Shown here in pieces: positions 48,476 through 57,495 of a DNA stretch of 64,000 bases (the first letter of the stretch is position 1; each line of letters opens with the position of its first letter). The translations under genes were made by a program, and so were the position numbers. The DNA comes from Anaerosalibacter bizertensis. GTDB taxonomy: Bacteria; Bacillota; Clostridia; Tissierellales; Sporanaerobacteraceae. The stretch covers positions 1-64,000 of the forward strand of contig NZ_VULR01000002.1 in assembly GCF_009696605.1 (NCBI RefSeq). The letters run 5' to 3'. The notes below the pieces were generated by a model, which had not been told where the DNA came from, did not search any database, and saw only the letters and a program-made list of their open reading frames with translations.

Positions 48476-48733
48476 ATGAATAAAAAAATAATTTTCCTTA
48501 TTTTTTTGGTTCTAGGAGTATTGGAGATATTTTTTGATTTTTTTACAGTTTTAATTAAAAATACTTTATTGCATAAGAAAAATAAGGATATGAGTGAAAA
48601 AACTAATATAAAGCTATTTTTTATTTTAGTATTCTTTATAGGGTTTATTTATTTTTTAGGACAATTTGTTCAAGTTATGGCTAGATTATTTAACATTCCA
48701 TTAGACGGAGGAATTTTTGAAAACTTAAAATAA
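48476..48733 (+). CDS. two-span membrane protein, 85 aa
   Basis: 85 residues with hydrophobic segments at about 4-26 and 45-65, joined by a basic loop (LLHKKNKDMSEKTN), ending in NIPLDGGIFENLK. AGAGAGG precedes ATG. No family recognised; immediately before acpS-nnrD in the same direction. Confidence 0.65.
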   Translation: MNKKIIFLIFLVLGVLEIFFDFFTVLIKNTLLHKKNKDMSEKTNIKLFFILVFFIGFIYFLGQFVQVMARLFNIPLDGGIFENLK

Positions 48734-48744
48734 GAGGGGATAAA

Positions 48745-50022
48745 ATGTTAAAAGGTATTGGAGTGGATATTGTAAAATTAAAAAGAATAGAAAGGATTAT
48801 AGGGACTAAAAAGGAAAGATTTTTAAATAAAGTTTTTACTGATAGTGAAATTGAGTATATAAGAGGGAAAAATGAAAATCCATGTACTATTGGAGGAATA
48901 TTTGCAACAAAGGAAGCCGTAAGTAAAGTACTAGGTACTGGTATAGGCAAAATTAGTTTAAAGGAAATTGAAGTTTTTCATAATAATCTAGGCAAACCTC
49001 ACGTAAAATTATATGGTAAGGCCCTTTTTTTAATGGAGGAAAAAGGTATAGAAAGTCTTTATCTTTCAATAACCCATGAAATAGAATATGCTATAGCTGT
49101 AGTAATTGGAGAAGGCAGGTTAAATTATTCTAGAGATATTGAATTAAAAGGAATGAAGGATTTAAAACATATGAAGAACATATTGCCAGTTAGAAAAGAA
49201 GAAAGCCATAAAGGTACTTATGGGAGAGTAGGTGTAGTTGCAGGAAGTACAGGAATGACTGGAGCAGCTTATTTTTCAAGTAAAGCTTCTTTAAGAAGTG
49301 GAAGTGGCTTAGTCTATACTATGACTCCTAAGTCTTTATCAAATATATTGTCCCTTAAATTGACAGAAGCCATAATAAAACCTGTAGAAGATAATGGGAA
49401 AGGACATTTTATTTTAGATAGTATACAGGATATAGAAGAAGGTATTAAAGATCTGGATGTAATAGCTTTAGGTCCAGGAATTGGAGTAGATTATGAGAGA
49501 ATTAGGATAGTAGAAGAAATCCTTAATATATTTGATAAACCAATGGTATTAGATGCAGATGGTTTAAATTGCGTTTCTGAAAAGCCAGAAATCCTTATAA
49601 AGAGGGAAGGAGAGACTGTTATAACTCCTCACCCAGGAGAGCTTTCTAGGCTTCTTAAAGTGAGTATAGGAGAAATACAAAAAAATAGAATAGAATACTG
49701 TAAAAAGGCTTCTCAAAAATACAATGTAACTACAGTCTTAAAAGGAGCAGATACTGTAGTTTGTAGTAAAAGTGGAGAAATATACGTAAATAGAACAGGA
49801 AATCCAGGCATGGCAACTGCAGGTAGTGGAGATCTACTTACAGGAGTTATAAGTAGTTTTATAGGCCAAGGAATAGGGGTTTATGAATCTGCTATTTTAG
49901 GCACTTATATTCATGGATTAGCTGGAGATTTAGCTAAAAATGAAAAAGGAGAATATGGATTAATTGCTGAGGATATTTTAGAAAATATTCCATATGCAAT
50001 AGATTTAATTTATAAAAATTAA
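48745..50022 (+). CDS. acpS: fusion: holo-ACP synthase + NAD(P)H-hydrate dehydratase
   Basis: 425 residues. Residues 1-125 are AcpS (GIGVDIV with D8; FATKEAVSKVLGTG with E57), which adds phosphopantetheine to ACP. After a 35-residue linker, residues about 160-425 are NnrD (RVGVVAGSTGMTGAAYFSSK; LDADGLNCVS; GNPGMATAGSGDLLTGVISS), ADP/ATP-dependent NAD(P)HX dehydratase. The epimerase NnrE, normally fused in front of NnrD, is missing. Elsewhere the genes acpS and nnr lie side by side; here they are one protein. Confidence 0.93.
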   Translation: MLKGIGVDIVKLKRIERIIGTKKERFLNKVFTDSEIEYIRGKNENPCTIGGIFATKEAVSKVLGTGIGKISLKEIEVFHNNLGKPHVKLYGKALFLMEEKGIESLYLSITHEIEYAIAVVIGEGRLNYSRDIELKGMKDLKHMKNILPVRKEESHKGTYGRVGVVAGSTGMTGAAYFSSKASLRSGSGLVYTMTPKSLSNILSLKLTEAIIKPVEDNGKGHFILDSIQDIEEGIKDLDVIALGPGIGVDYERIRIVEEILNIFDKPMVLDADGLNCVSEKPEILIKREGETVITPHPGELSRLLKVSIGEIQKNRIEYCKKASQKYNVTTVLKGADTVVCSKSGEIYVNRTGNPGMATAGSGDLLTGVISSFIGQGIGVYESAILGTYIHGLAGDLAKNEKGEYGLIAEDILENIPYAIDLIYKN

Positions 50023-50039
50023 AATTAAAGGATGGAAAT

Positions 50040-50636
50040 ATGAGAAAAGTATTGAGTGTTTTATTTCTTATAATTGTTTTACTTATGTTTACATCTTGTA
50101 AAAAAACAACTGATGAAGAAATTTTAAATAATATTAAGAAAAATATAGATGATTTTGACAATTATGAATCTATATCAACGGTAGTAGTTAAGAGTAACAA
50201 AGGGGTAACTTCCTATAAATTTAAAGAGGTATTTATAAAACCAGATAAAATTAAATTAGAAATTATTGAACCAAAAGAGAGTTTAGGGTGTATAATTATA
50301 TATGATGGAGATAAAATTTTTTTAAAGCATCCCAATATAAGCCAGACAATTTCTATGGAGAATATAAAATCTTTAGACAAGAGTTTTTTCATAGGAAATT
50401 TCTATGAAAATTTGAGTCATTGTGAGGACCCCCAAATATCTATAGAAGAAGAATACATAATATTTACAATGGATTTGCAAAATCAAAGTGATTATAGATA
50501 TAGCCAAAAAGTATGGCTAAATAAGAAGGATTTTGTCCCATATAAGTTGAACATATTAGACAGGAATGGAGAAGTTAACACAGAAATATTTTATGAAAAT
50601 TTTAAATATAATTTAACACTAGATGAAGACTTTTAA
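50040..50636 (+). CDS. GerS-like LolA-fold lipoprotein
   Basis: 198 residues. Lipobox signal (VLSVLFLIIVLLMFTSC, Cys 20), then a beta-rich LolA-like domain with SISTVVVKSNKGVTSYKFKE and IIYDGDKIFLKHP. In Clostridioides difficile the lipoprotein GerS lies directly before alr2 and is needed with CwlD for cortex modification and spore germination. Same neighbour here. The gene's last codons hold the ribosome-binding site of alr. Confidence 0.75.
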   Translation: MRKVLSVLFLIIVLLMFTSCKKTTDEEILNNIKKNIDDFDNYESISTVVVKSNKGVTSYKFKEVFIKPDKIKLEIIEPKESLGCIIIYDGDKIFLKHPNISQTISMENIKSLDKSFFIGNFYENLSHCEDPQISIEEEYIIFTMDLQNQSDYRYSQKVWLNKKDFVPYKLNILDRNGEVNTEIFYENFKYNLTLDEDF

Positions 50637-50652
50637 GGAGGCGCAACTAAAG

Positions 50653-51828
50653 ATGAGTAGTTTAGAGGAATTACGACCAGTTTGGGCTGAAATTGATTTA
50701 GATAGTTTAGCTCACAATATTAAAGAAGTAAGAAGAATTACAAATAAAGAAGCAATAGTAACAGCAGTAGTAAAAGCCAATGCTTATGGCCATGGCTCCA
50801 TAGAAGCAGCAAAAGTATTTCTTGAAAATGGAGCAAATAGATTGGCAGTAGCTACATTGTCAGAAGCTGTAGAATTAAGAAGAGCAGATATAGATGCACC
50901 TATATTAATACTAGGATATACTCCAGATAGTCAACATAAGATAGCTGTGGAAAACGATATCATTGAAGCTATATACACTTTAGAATCAGCAGAGAAGCTA
51001 TCTCAAGTAGCTGGGAATCTAAATAAAAAGGCAAAGGTTCATATTAAAGTGGACTCAGGAATGGGAAGAATAGGGTTTCCACCAGTGGATAGTTCTATAG
51101 ATAAAATTGAAAAAATATCTAAACTTCCTAATTTAGAAATAGAAGGTATATTCACCCACTTTGCTAAAGCTGATGAGGTAGATAAGGCTTATACAGGAAA
51201 ACAATTTAAAAATTATAAATGGGTTATTGAAAAATTAAAAGATAAGAATATACAAATTCCTATTAAACATGTGTCGAATAGTGCTGCTACTATAGACTTG
51301 CCAGAATATAATCTAAATATGGTAAGGGGAGGAATAATGATTTATGGACTATACCCATCTGATGAGGTAGATAAAGAAAAAGTTAGTTTAAAGCCAGCTA
51401 TGACTTTAAAAGCAAAAATCTCTCACTTAAAAGAAGTTCCTGAAGGTACAGGAATTAGCTATGGTCAAATATTTGTTACAAAAAGGAAAAGTAAGATTGC
51501 TACAATTCCTATTGGATATGCAGATGGATTTACAAGGCTTTTAACTTCTAAGGCAGAAGTAGCTATAAAAGGGAAAAGAGCACCAATAGTAGGTAAAATA
51601 TGTATGGATCAATGTATGATTGATGTAACAGATATAGAAGATGTAAAAGTAGGAGATGAAGTGGTATTATTTGGAGATGGGACAAATGGAGTTCCTCATA
51701 TTGATGAAGTAGCAGAAAAATTAGGTACTATAAATTATGAAATAGTTTGTATGGTAGGAAGAAGAGTACCTAGAGTTTATATTAAAGATGGTAAAATAAT
51801 AAAGATTATAGATTATTTATTAGATTAA
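50653..51828 (+). CDS. alr: alanine racemase
   Basis: 391 residues from ATG 50653, after AAGGAGG (a longer start at 50623 overlaps GerS). PLP lysine K41 in AVVKANAYGHG, catalytic Tyr about 270 in GISYGQIF, RxxxMDQCMIDVT region near the C-terminal barrel. Makes D-Ala for peptidoglycan. Compact locus with GerS-like gene before and mazEF after. Confidence 0.97.
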   Translation: MSSLEELRPVWAEIDLDSLAHNIKEVRRITNKEAIVTAVVKANAYGHGSIEAAKVFLENGANRLAVATLSEAVELRRADIDAPILILGYTPDSQHKIAVENDIIEAIYTLESAEKLSQVAGNLNKKAKVHIKVDSGMGRIGFPPVDSSIDKIEKISKLPNLEIEGIFTHFAKADEVDKAYTGKQFKNYKWVIEKLKDKNIQIPIKHVSNSAATIDLPEYNLNMVRGGIMIYGLYPSDEVDKEKVSLKPAMTLKAKISHLKEVPEGTGISYGQIFVTKRKSKIATIPIGYADGFTRLLTSKAEVAIKGKRAPIVGKICMDQCMIDVTDIEDVKVGDEVVLFGDGTNGVPHIDEVAEKLGTINYEIVCMVGRRVPRVYIKDGKIIKIIDYLLD

Positions 51829-51857
51829 TCTAATATTTGTATAATATGTCTTTAATA

Positions 51858-51889
51858 TTGACACAATTATAATAAACAAATATAATTGT
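51858..51889 (+). promoter_or_regulatory. mazEF promoter with inverted-repeat operator
   Basis: TTGACA (51858-51863), 17 bp, TATAAT (51881-51886). Perfect 9-bp half-sites ACAATTATA (51863-51871) and TATAATTGT (51881-51889) cover -35 to -10. Operator for the ribbon-helix-helix antitoxin is the likely use. Confidence 0.75.
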
Positions 51890-52015
51890 TCATATGAATA
51901 TTTTTGGCACTAAATATCATAATTTTTTATTTTGTTAATATATTTTAATGGGGCTTATTTTAATGGGATTGGTTTAATGGGGGAATCTCTAAAAGGCTTG
52001 GGGGTGCAAATATTA

Positions 52016-52303
52016 ATGGCTAAAACCAAAAGAATTATGATAAGTTTGCCTAATAGCTTATTAGAAGAGGTTGATTTTATAGTCTCCATGGAAAAGAAGA
52101 ATAGAAGTGAATTTGTAAGAGAGGCAATGAAGTTATACATTAGAGAAAAAAAGAGAGTGGAAATTTGTGAAAAGCTGAAAGATGGTTATAAAGAAATGAG
52201 TAAAATAAACTCTACTTTGGCAGAAGTTGGATTAGAAGAAGATATGAGAGAACTAGATAGTTATGAAGCAAAACTTACAGGGTCAGGGTGTGAAAAAGTG
52301 TGA
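52016..52303 (+). CDS. mazE: ribbon-helix-helix antitoxin (MazE/EndoAI type)
   Basis: 95 residues from ATG 52016 (GGGGGTG upstream). RHH fold: [39 protein letters not shown], then a helical C-terminal part that neutralises the toxin. Conserved order alr-mazE-mazF in Firmicutes. The long leader holds three TTTTAATGGG-type repeats. Confidence 0.9.
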   Translation: MAKTKRIMISLPNSLLEEVDFIVSMEKKNRSEFVREAMKLYIREKKRVEICEKLKDGYKEMSKINSTLAEVGLEEDMRELDSYEAKLTGSGCEKV

Positions 52304-52650
52304 TAGTAAAAAGAGGCGATATTTTTTATGCCGATTTAAGTCCTGTAGTAGGATCAGAACAAGGGGGAGTTCGGCCAGTACTTGTGGTGCAAAATGATAT
52401 AGGGAATAAATATAGCCCAACAATAATAATAGCAGCAATTACTTCTCAGATAAATAAGGCCAAACTTCCAACCCATGTAGAAATTAACGCTACAGAATAT
52501 GGCTTGCCTAAGGATTCAGTAGTTTTACTGGAACAAATCAGAACTATTGATAAAAAAAGATTGAGAGAAAAAATCGGCAAATTTAGTGATGAAATGATGC
52601 TTAAAGTAAATGAATGTATAAAAATAAGTCTTGGACTTGTAGATCTATAG
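52300..52650 (+). CDS. mazF: MazF/EndoA RNA endonuclease toxin
   Basis: 116 residues from GTG 52300, overlapping the antitoxin stop. [55 protein letters not shown] and [14 protein letters not shown] are typical of the EndoA/PemK family. Cleaves single-stranded RNA at short sites; stress response. Terminator follows. Confidence 0.96.
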   Translation: MIVKRGDIFYADLSPVVGSEQGGVRPVLVVQNDIGNKYSPTIIIAAITSQINKAKLPTHVEINATEYGLPKDSVVLLEQIRTIDKKRLREKIGKFSDEMMLKVNECIKISLGLVDL

Positions 52651-52657
52651 AATAGAA

Positions 52658-52688
52658 AATAAGCATGAACCACATGCTTATTTTTTTA
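52658..52688 (+). terminator. terminator of mazEF
   Basis: AATAAGCATG-AACCA-CATGCTTATT followed by TTTTTATGG. Confidence 0.85.
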
Positions 52689-52828
52689 TGGGAAAAATCA
52701 CTAAATTTCGGGAAATTTCCTGGGAAATACTCTTAATATGTTTTAAAGATATGAAAACTATAGTATAATCTAATGGAGAAATAATAAAGATGATCGTTTT
52801 TAAATTAGGTTACGGAAGGAGTAAAAAA

Positions 52829-53917
52829 GTGAATATATTACATATGATTTTTACCATAGAAAAAGGTGGAGCAGAAACATATTTATTTAATATTTTAGAT
52901 AATATGGCTAAAGATATAAATTTTTTTGTCATTTGTGATCATGAAGGGGGAAATCATGGAAAAGTCAAAGAAAAATGTAACAATATAGATATTATAAAAA
53001 TGAGAAGTCCCTTTGATTTTAAGGCTGCAAAAAACATAGCTGATTATTGTAAAGCTAATAATATTGATATAATTCAAACACATTTCTTAAGAGAGAACTA
53101 TATAGCTGTACTTTCTAAAATATTTAATCCCAAAGTAAAAATAATTTGGACAGCTCATTTGATGGCAGAAAATGATAAAAAAATAAAGTTTTTCAATAAA
53201 TTATTTTCTAGATTTGTTGACAAAATCATATGTGTTTCACATGCAGTAAAAAATTCCTTGAAAAAAGAAGGTATTTCATCAGAAAAACTTAAAGTTATAT
53301 ATAATGGGGTTGATACAGATTATTATAAACCAATTGAAAATTGTACTTTAAAAAAGGAATTAGGTTTAAATAAAAATACATTAGTATTAACAACTGTGTC
53401 AAGATTTAACAAAGAAAAAGGGCATAGTTTTTTAATAGAAGGTGTAAAAGAATTAAAAAAGCATATGGAAGATTTTAAATTATTATTGGTGGGTTCAGGA
53501 GAAGAAGAACGATTCATTAAACAGAAGGTGGAGAATTATGGATTAGAAGAATCTGTTTTATTTTTAGGTTACAGAGAAGACATTTTAGAGATACTATCTA
53601 TTACTGATATATATGTATCACCTTCAAAAAATGAAGCTATATCATTCTCTATATTAGAAGCTCTTTCTTCTGAAAAAGTTGTAGTGGCAACGAAAGTAGG
53701 TGGAGTACCCGAGATATTTGAAAAAGGCGATATGGGTATATTAATTCCTTATGGAGAACCTAAAAAACTTGCAGAAGCTATTATTTACTTACATGATAAT
53801 AATCAGGTATATGAAAAGAAGGAAGCAAATTCTAGAAAGGTGATTATAGAGAATTTTTCATTGGATAAGATGATAAAAGAGACTTTAAGTTTATATAAGG
53901 AACTATTAAATAAATAA
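52829..53917 (+). CDS. GT4 glycosyltransferase 1
   Basis: 362 residues from GTG 52829, seven bases after GGAAGGAG (ATG 52790 is possible). GT-B fold: N-terminal NILHMIFTIEKGGAETYLFN, linker HLMAEN, UDP-sugar half with VSRFNKEKGHSFLIEG, GYREDILEI, EALSSEKVVVATKVGGVPEI. Cytoplasmic; adds sugars to a surface polymer or lipid carrier. First gene of a polysaccharide cluster. Confidence 0.9.
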   Translation: MNILHMIFTIEKGGAETYLFNILDNMAKDINFFVICDHEGGNHGKVKEKCNNIDIIKMRSPFDFKAAKNIADYCKANNIDIIQTHFLRENYIAVLSKIFNPKVKIIWTAHLMAENDKKIKFFNKLFSRFVDKIICVSHAVKNSLKKEGISSEKLKVIYNGVDTDYYKPIENCTLKKELGLNKNTLVLTTVSRFNKEKGHSFLIEGVKELKKHMEDFKLLLVGSGEEERFIKQKVENYGLEESVLFLGYREDILEILSITDIYVSPSKNEAISFSILEALSSEKVVVATKVGGVPEIFEKGDMGILIPYGEPKKLAEAIIYLHDNNQVYEKKEANSRKVIIENFSLDKMIKETLSLYKELLNK

Positions 53918-53975
53918 AGATTTAAATTGGTTTTATTTAAAAGGAGGGTTGAACCTATCTGTATAGGTTATTATA

Positions 53976-55097
53976 ATGAAAGTATTACATTTAATTAGTG
54001 GAGGAGACACAGGTGGTGCAAAAACTCATATAATTAATTTATTAACAGAGCTAGATAAAATAATGGATGTTAAAATAATTTGCTTTTTAAAAGGTGATTT
54101 TTTCCATGATTTAAAGGCAAAAGGAATAAATATAGAAGTTTTTAAACAAAAGAAAAGATATGATATGTCAATAGTATCTCAACTTAGAGAAGAAATTGAA
54201 AGGGAAGATTATGATATAATACATTGTCATGGTGCAAGGGCAAATTTTATTGCTATGTTTTTAAAGACAAAGGTGAAAGGACCGTTTATAACTACAATAC
54301 ATAGTGATTATAAATTGGATTTTAAAGATAATCCCTATAAAAATATAGTTTATACAGCAATAAATACTATTTCACTAAAAAAATTTGATTACTATATAGC
54401 TATATCTACAAACTTTAAGCAGATGCTAGTAGAGAGAGGGTTTGATAGTAATAGCATATTTACAATTTACAATGGCATAGATTTAGAAACAGATTTAAAT
54501 TATATTTCTAAGGAAAAGTTTCTAGAAAGATATAATATAAATGCTAAAGGAAAAACTATAGTTGGAATTGCGGCTAGATTAGATTTAGTTAAAGACCATG
54601 ATACATTTATAGAAGGTGCTTATAAAGTATTACAAAAAAGGAAAGATATTATATTCTTAATTGCAGGAGATGGAAGTGAAAAGGAAAGACTTGTTTCTAA
54701 AGCACAGGACCTAAATATTAGTGAATATGTTTACTTTTTAGGTTTTATAAAGGATCCTTATTCATTTTTTAATGCTATAGATATAAATATACTTACATCT
54801 GTAAGCGAAAGTTTTCCCTATGTAATACTTGAAGGTGCTAGATTTAAAAAAACTATTATAAGTACTGATGTTGGAGGAATAAGTGATTTAATAAGAAATG
54901 GACATAATGGTTTTTTAATAGATGTGGGAGATAGTGAGGCTTTGGCTAAAAATATAAATTTTCTTTTGGATAATAAGTCAAGCATAAAGATTCTAGGTGA
55001 AAATCTTTATGAAAATGTAAAGGATAACTTTTCTTCGCAAAAGATGGCTTTGGATCATTTTAAAGTATATAAAAAGATAATTGAAACTAGGAGGTAA
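53976..55097 (+). CDS. GT4 glycosyltransferase 2
   Basis: 373 residues, GT-B: KVLHLISGGDTGGAKTHIIN, IHCHGARANFIAMFLKTK, TIYNGIDLETDLN, AARLDLVKDHDTFIEGAY and ISTDVGGISDLIRNGHNGFL. A second GT4 enzyme, distinct from its neighbour. Short gap to the DUF4330 gene. Confidence 0.92.
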   Translation: MKVLHLISGGDTGGAKTHIINLLTELDKIMDVKIICFLKGDFFHDLKAKGINIEVFKQKKRYDMSIVSQLREEIEREDYDIIHCHGARANFIAMFLKTKVKGPFITTIHSDYKLDFKDNPYKNIVYTAINTISLKKFDYYIAISTNFKQMLVERGFDSNSIFTIYNGIDLETDLNYISKEKFLERYNINAKGKTIVGIAARLDLVKDHDTFIEGAYKVLQKRKDIIFLIAGDGSEKERLVSKAQDLNISEYVYFLGFIKDPYSFFNAIDINILTSVSESFPYVILEGARFKKTIISTDVGGISDLIRNGHNGFLIDVGDSEALAKNINFLLDNKSSIKILGENLYENVKDNFSSQKMALDHFKVYKKIIETRR

Positions 55098-55102
55098 ACA
55101 AA

Positions 55103-55564
55103 ATGAAAATAATAAACGAAAAAGGAAAATTATTTGGAATCATAAATATAATAGATTTAATTGTAATAATAGTTGTTGTATTGCTTATAGGCGGAGGAGT
55201 AAAAAGGGTGAAGAATTCTGAAATAGAAGTAGAAGAAAAGGTTGAAGGAGTAAAAAAGGAAGCTTTGATTACATTTGAAGTTGGAAAACTTAAAGAAAAT
55301 GTTGTTGATGAAATAGTAGTAGGAGATCTTTTATATAATAATGAAAAAGGAACTACATTTGGTAAAATTACAGATAAAAAAGTTGAAGATCAAGAAGATA
55401 AGCCAGGTTTATACAAGGTTGTTATTAGTATTGAATCTAAAGTTGAAGATACTCCTAAGGCGATTATTATAGGTGATAGTGAAACAAGAGTTGGTAGTGA
55501 ACTTGTTTTAAAAAATAAAAGAGTAAAATTAGCAGGTACTGTTATTAGAATGGAAGTTAAATGA
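55103..55564 (+). CDS. DUF4330 membrane-anchored protein
   Basis: 153 residues. MKIINEKGKLFGIINIIDLI and the helix LIVIIVVVLLIGGGV are the start of DUF4330, then a beta-rich outside domain with repeats of short VGxL motifs. Found in surface polysaccharide clusters of clostridia. Function unknown. AGGAGG precedes ATG 55103. Confidence 0.85.
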   Translation: MKIINEKGKLFGIINIIDLIVIIVVVLLIGGGVKRVKNSEIEVEEKVEGVKKEALITFEVGKLKENVVDEIVVGDLLYNNEKGTTFGKITDKKVEDQEDKPGLYKVVISIESKVEDTPKAIIIGDSETRVGSELVLKNKRVKLAGTVIRMEVK

Positions 55565-55580
55565 TAATAGGGGTGATATT

Positions 55581-56123
55581 ATGCACGGTAGCATTGTAGT
55601 ATCAATGTTAATAAAAATTTCACATAAATTAAAAAGAGCATATGAATATAGCCTGCTAAAAAAAATTCTTATTAAAATTATTGAAGCATTTAAATATTTA
55701 GGAAAAGGTTCATTTTTTCTTAAAGTTTTTGTAGGCGATAATAATGTATTTGAAGAAAGTTTGTTTTATAAAATATACTGTAAAGTTTTAGATTTTGTAT
55801 ATGAAATGGTAGAAAAATTTAGGATAATAGTAAATAAGGGAAAAAAGGGCAGTGTTATAGATGAAATGGTCTCTAAACTGTTTAAGGATAAAAAAGAAGC
55901 TAGAAATACTTTTTACTTGTTCTTTTTATTTTTTGGATTGACTATACTAACTTTAAATTTATTTAAAGGTGAAATTTTAGCAAGAAATATAATAATTTCA
56001 TTTTTTATAATTATTGTATCTTTAGCTGGAATATTTATGAAAAACAACTATAAAGAAGTGTTTGCCGGAAGTCTATTATTTAATTTTGTAAAAAATATTT
56101 TTTTAATTGATGAAGGGAGATGA
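55581..56123 (+). CDS. cluster membrane protein, 180 aa
   Basis: 180 residues; a basic soluble N-terminal part (about 1-110) and two or three C-terminal hydrophobic segments (FYLFFLFFGLTILTLNLF, NIIISFFIIIVSLAGIFM). GGGGTGATA precedes the ATG. No family recognised; frequently such proteins accompany O-antigen ligase genes. Confidence 0.65.
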   Translation: MHGSIVVSMLIKISHKLKRAYEYSLLKKILIKIIEAFKYLGKGSFFLKVFVGDNNVFEESLFYKIYCKVLDFVYEMVEKFRIIVNKGKKGSVIDEMVSKLFKDKKEARNTFYLFFLFFGLTILTLNLFKGEILARNIIISFFIIIVSLAGIFMKNNYKEVFAGSLLFNFVKNIFLIDEGR

Positions 56124-56127
56124 AATA

Positions 56128-57459
56128 GTGGTAGAAAGCTTTAAAAGAAAGGAATTTATACTCCCTATAATAATGGGCATATGTTTGGGTTTTCTGTATT
56201 TCAAATTGCCTTTAAGTATATTTGCTTTTATATTTTTAGGATTTATTATAATAGTAGCTACTCTTTATAGTATAAAAATAGGAATATGTTTATCTGTATT
56301 TCTAATGCCATATTTACCATTTACTGTAGATTTGCTTTTTATGCTCTTTATATTTTTTGCATATATTTATAAAGGGATTTTTAGAAAGATAGATCCTTTT
56401 ACAAAAGAAACAATAGATATTCCTATAGTTTTGTTTGTTATAGCCATAATTATTTCTACGATAACCTCTATTGATCCAAAGGGTAGTCTTAGGGATTTAG
56501 TTTTTCAATTAGTATCTATAAGTTTTGTTTTTGTAATAATAAATAATATTAAAAGTAAAAAGGATCTAAATATCTTACTTACTATTCTTATTATAACAGC
56601 TACTATTTCATCATTATATGGAATTTATCAATATATAACTGGTTTAAAAATGACAGATAGATGGGTAGACGAGGCTGGAAATCCGGGAATTGTTACTAGA
56701 GTGTTTTCTGTATTTGATAATCCTAATGTATTAGCAGAATATCTAATTATGACAATTCCAATATCAATTTCTCTTTTATGGAACTCTAAAAAGGGTTATA
56801 AAAAAATTATCTTTCTATTTACTACAATTATTTTAGTGACTGGTCTAGGGTTAACTTATTCTAGAGGAGGCTGGTTAGGTTTTGCGTTTGGAATCTTTAT
56901 CTTTATTTTGTTAACTGAAAAGAGGTTATTGTTTATACTTTTACCTTTAGGGTTACTGGCTTTACCATTTCTTCCTGCAACCATATTAAATAGAATGCTA
57001 AGTATAAAAGATATAGCTGATTCTTCTACTTCATCTAGGTTTGGTATATGGTTAACAAGCATTAATATAATAAAAGATAATTGGATAGCAGGAGTGGGCT
57101 TAGGAAGTAATCCTTTTAGAAATGCCTATAGACACTATGCTAGAAGTAGTTTTGTTTATTATCATGCTCATAATACCTATCTTCAAACAGCAGTAGAAAT
57201 GGGAATTGCAGGTTTAATAGTTCTTTTTATGCTTATATTTGTAATATATAAGTATCCAATCAAAAATTTAATTAAGGGAAAGGATAAATGGGTAAAGATT
57301 GTAACAGCAGGAATACTTTCGGGATTATCAGCAGTTTTTATTCATAGTTTTTTTGATAGTATATTTTTTATGCCTAAAACAATAATAACTTTTTGGACTT
57401 TGATATCTTTTTTGCTAGTTCTTTTAAGGATATCTAATAGTTCAAATGAGATTATATAA
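56128..57459 (+). CDS. O-antigen ligase-like (Wzy/WaaL) membrane protein
   Basis: 443 residues from GTG 56128, eight bases after AAGGGAG (TTG 56107 possible). About 11 membrane helices and the Wzy_C signature: GLTYSRGGWLGFAFG, then a large outside loop with AGVGLGSNPFRNAYRHYARS and HAHNTYLQTAVEMGIAG. Polymerises or ligates lipid-linked repeat units outside the membrane. Confidence 0.92.
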   Translation: MVESFKRKEFILPIIMGICLGFLYFKLPLSIFAFIFLGFIIIVATLYSIKIGICLSVFLMPYLPFTVDLLFMLFIFFAYIYKGIFRKIDPFTKETIDIPIVLFVIAIIISTITSIDPKGSLRDLVFQLVSISFVFVIINNIKSKKDLNILLTILIITATISSLYGIYQYITGLKMTDRWVDEAGNPGIVTRVFSVFDNPNVLAEYLIMTIPISISLLWNSKKGYKKIIFLFTTIILVTGLGLTYSRGGWLGFAFGIFIFILLTEKRLLFILLPLGLLALPFLPATILNRMLSIKDIADSSTSSRFGIWLTSINIIKDNWIAGVGLGSNPFRNAYRHYARSSFVYYHAHNTYLQTAVEMGIAGLIVLFMLIFVIYKYPIKNLIKGKDKWVKIVTAGILSGLSAVFIHSFFDSIFFMPKTIITFWTLISFLLVLLRISNSSNEII

Positions 57460-57495
57460 ATATTATTCCGGATCTTTTAAGAAGCAGGTGATAAT

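Noticed and set aside
51943..51983. Coding start at TTG 51932 for the MazE-like antitoxin
   Set aside because: It would add a 28-residue segment encoded by the leader repeats, without a good site; ATG 52016 has GGGGGTG and begins the RHH domain.
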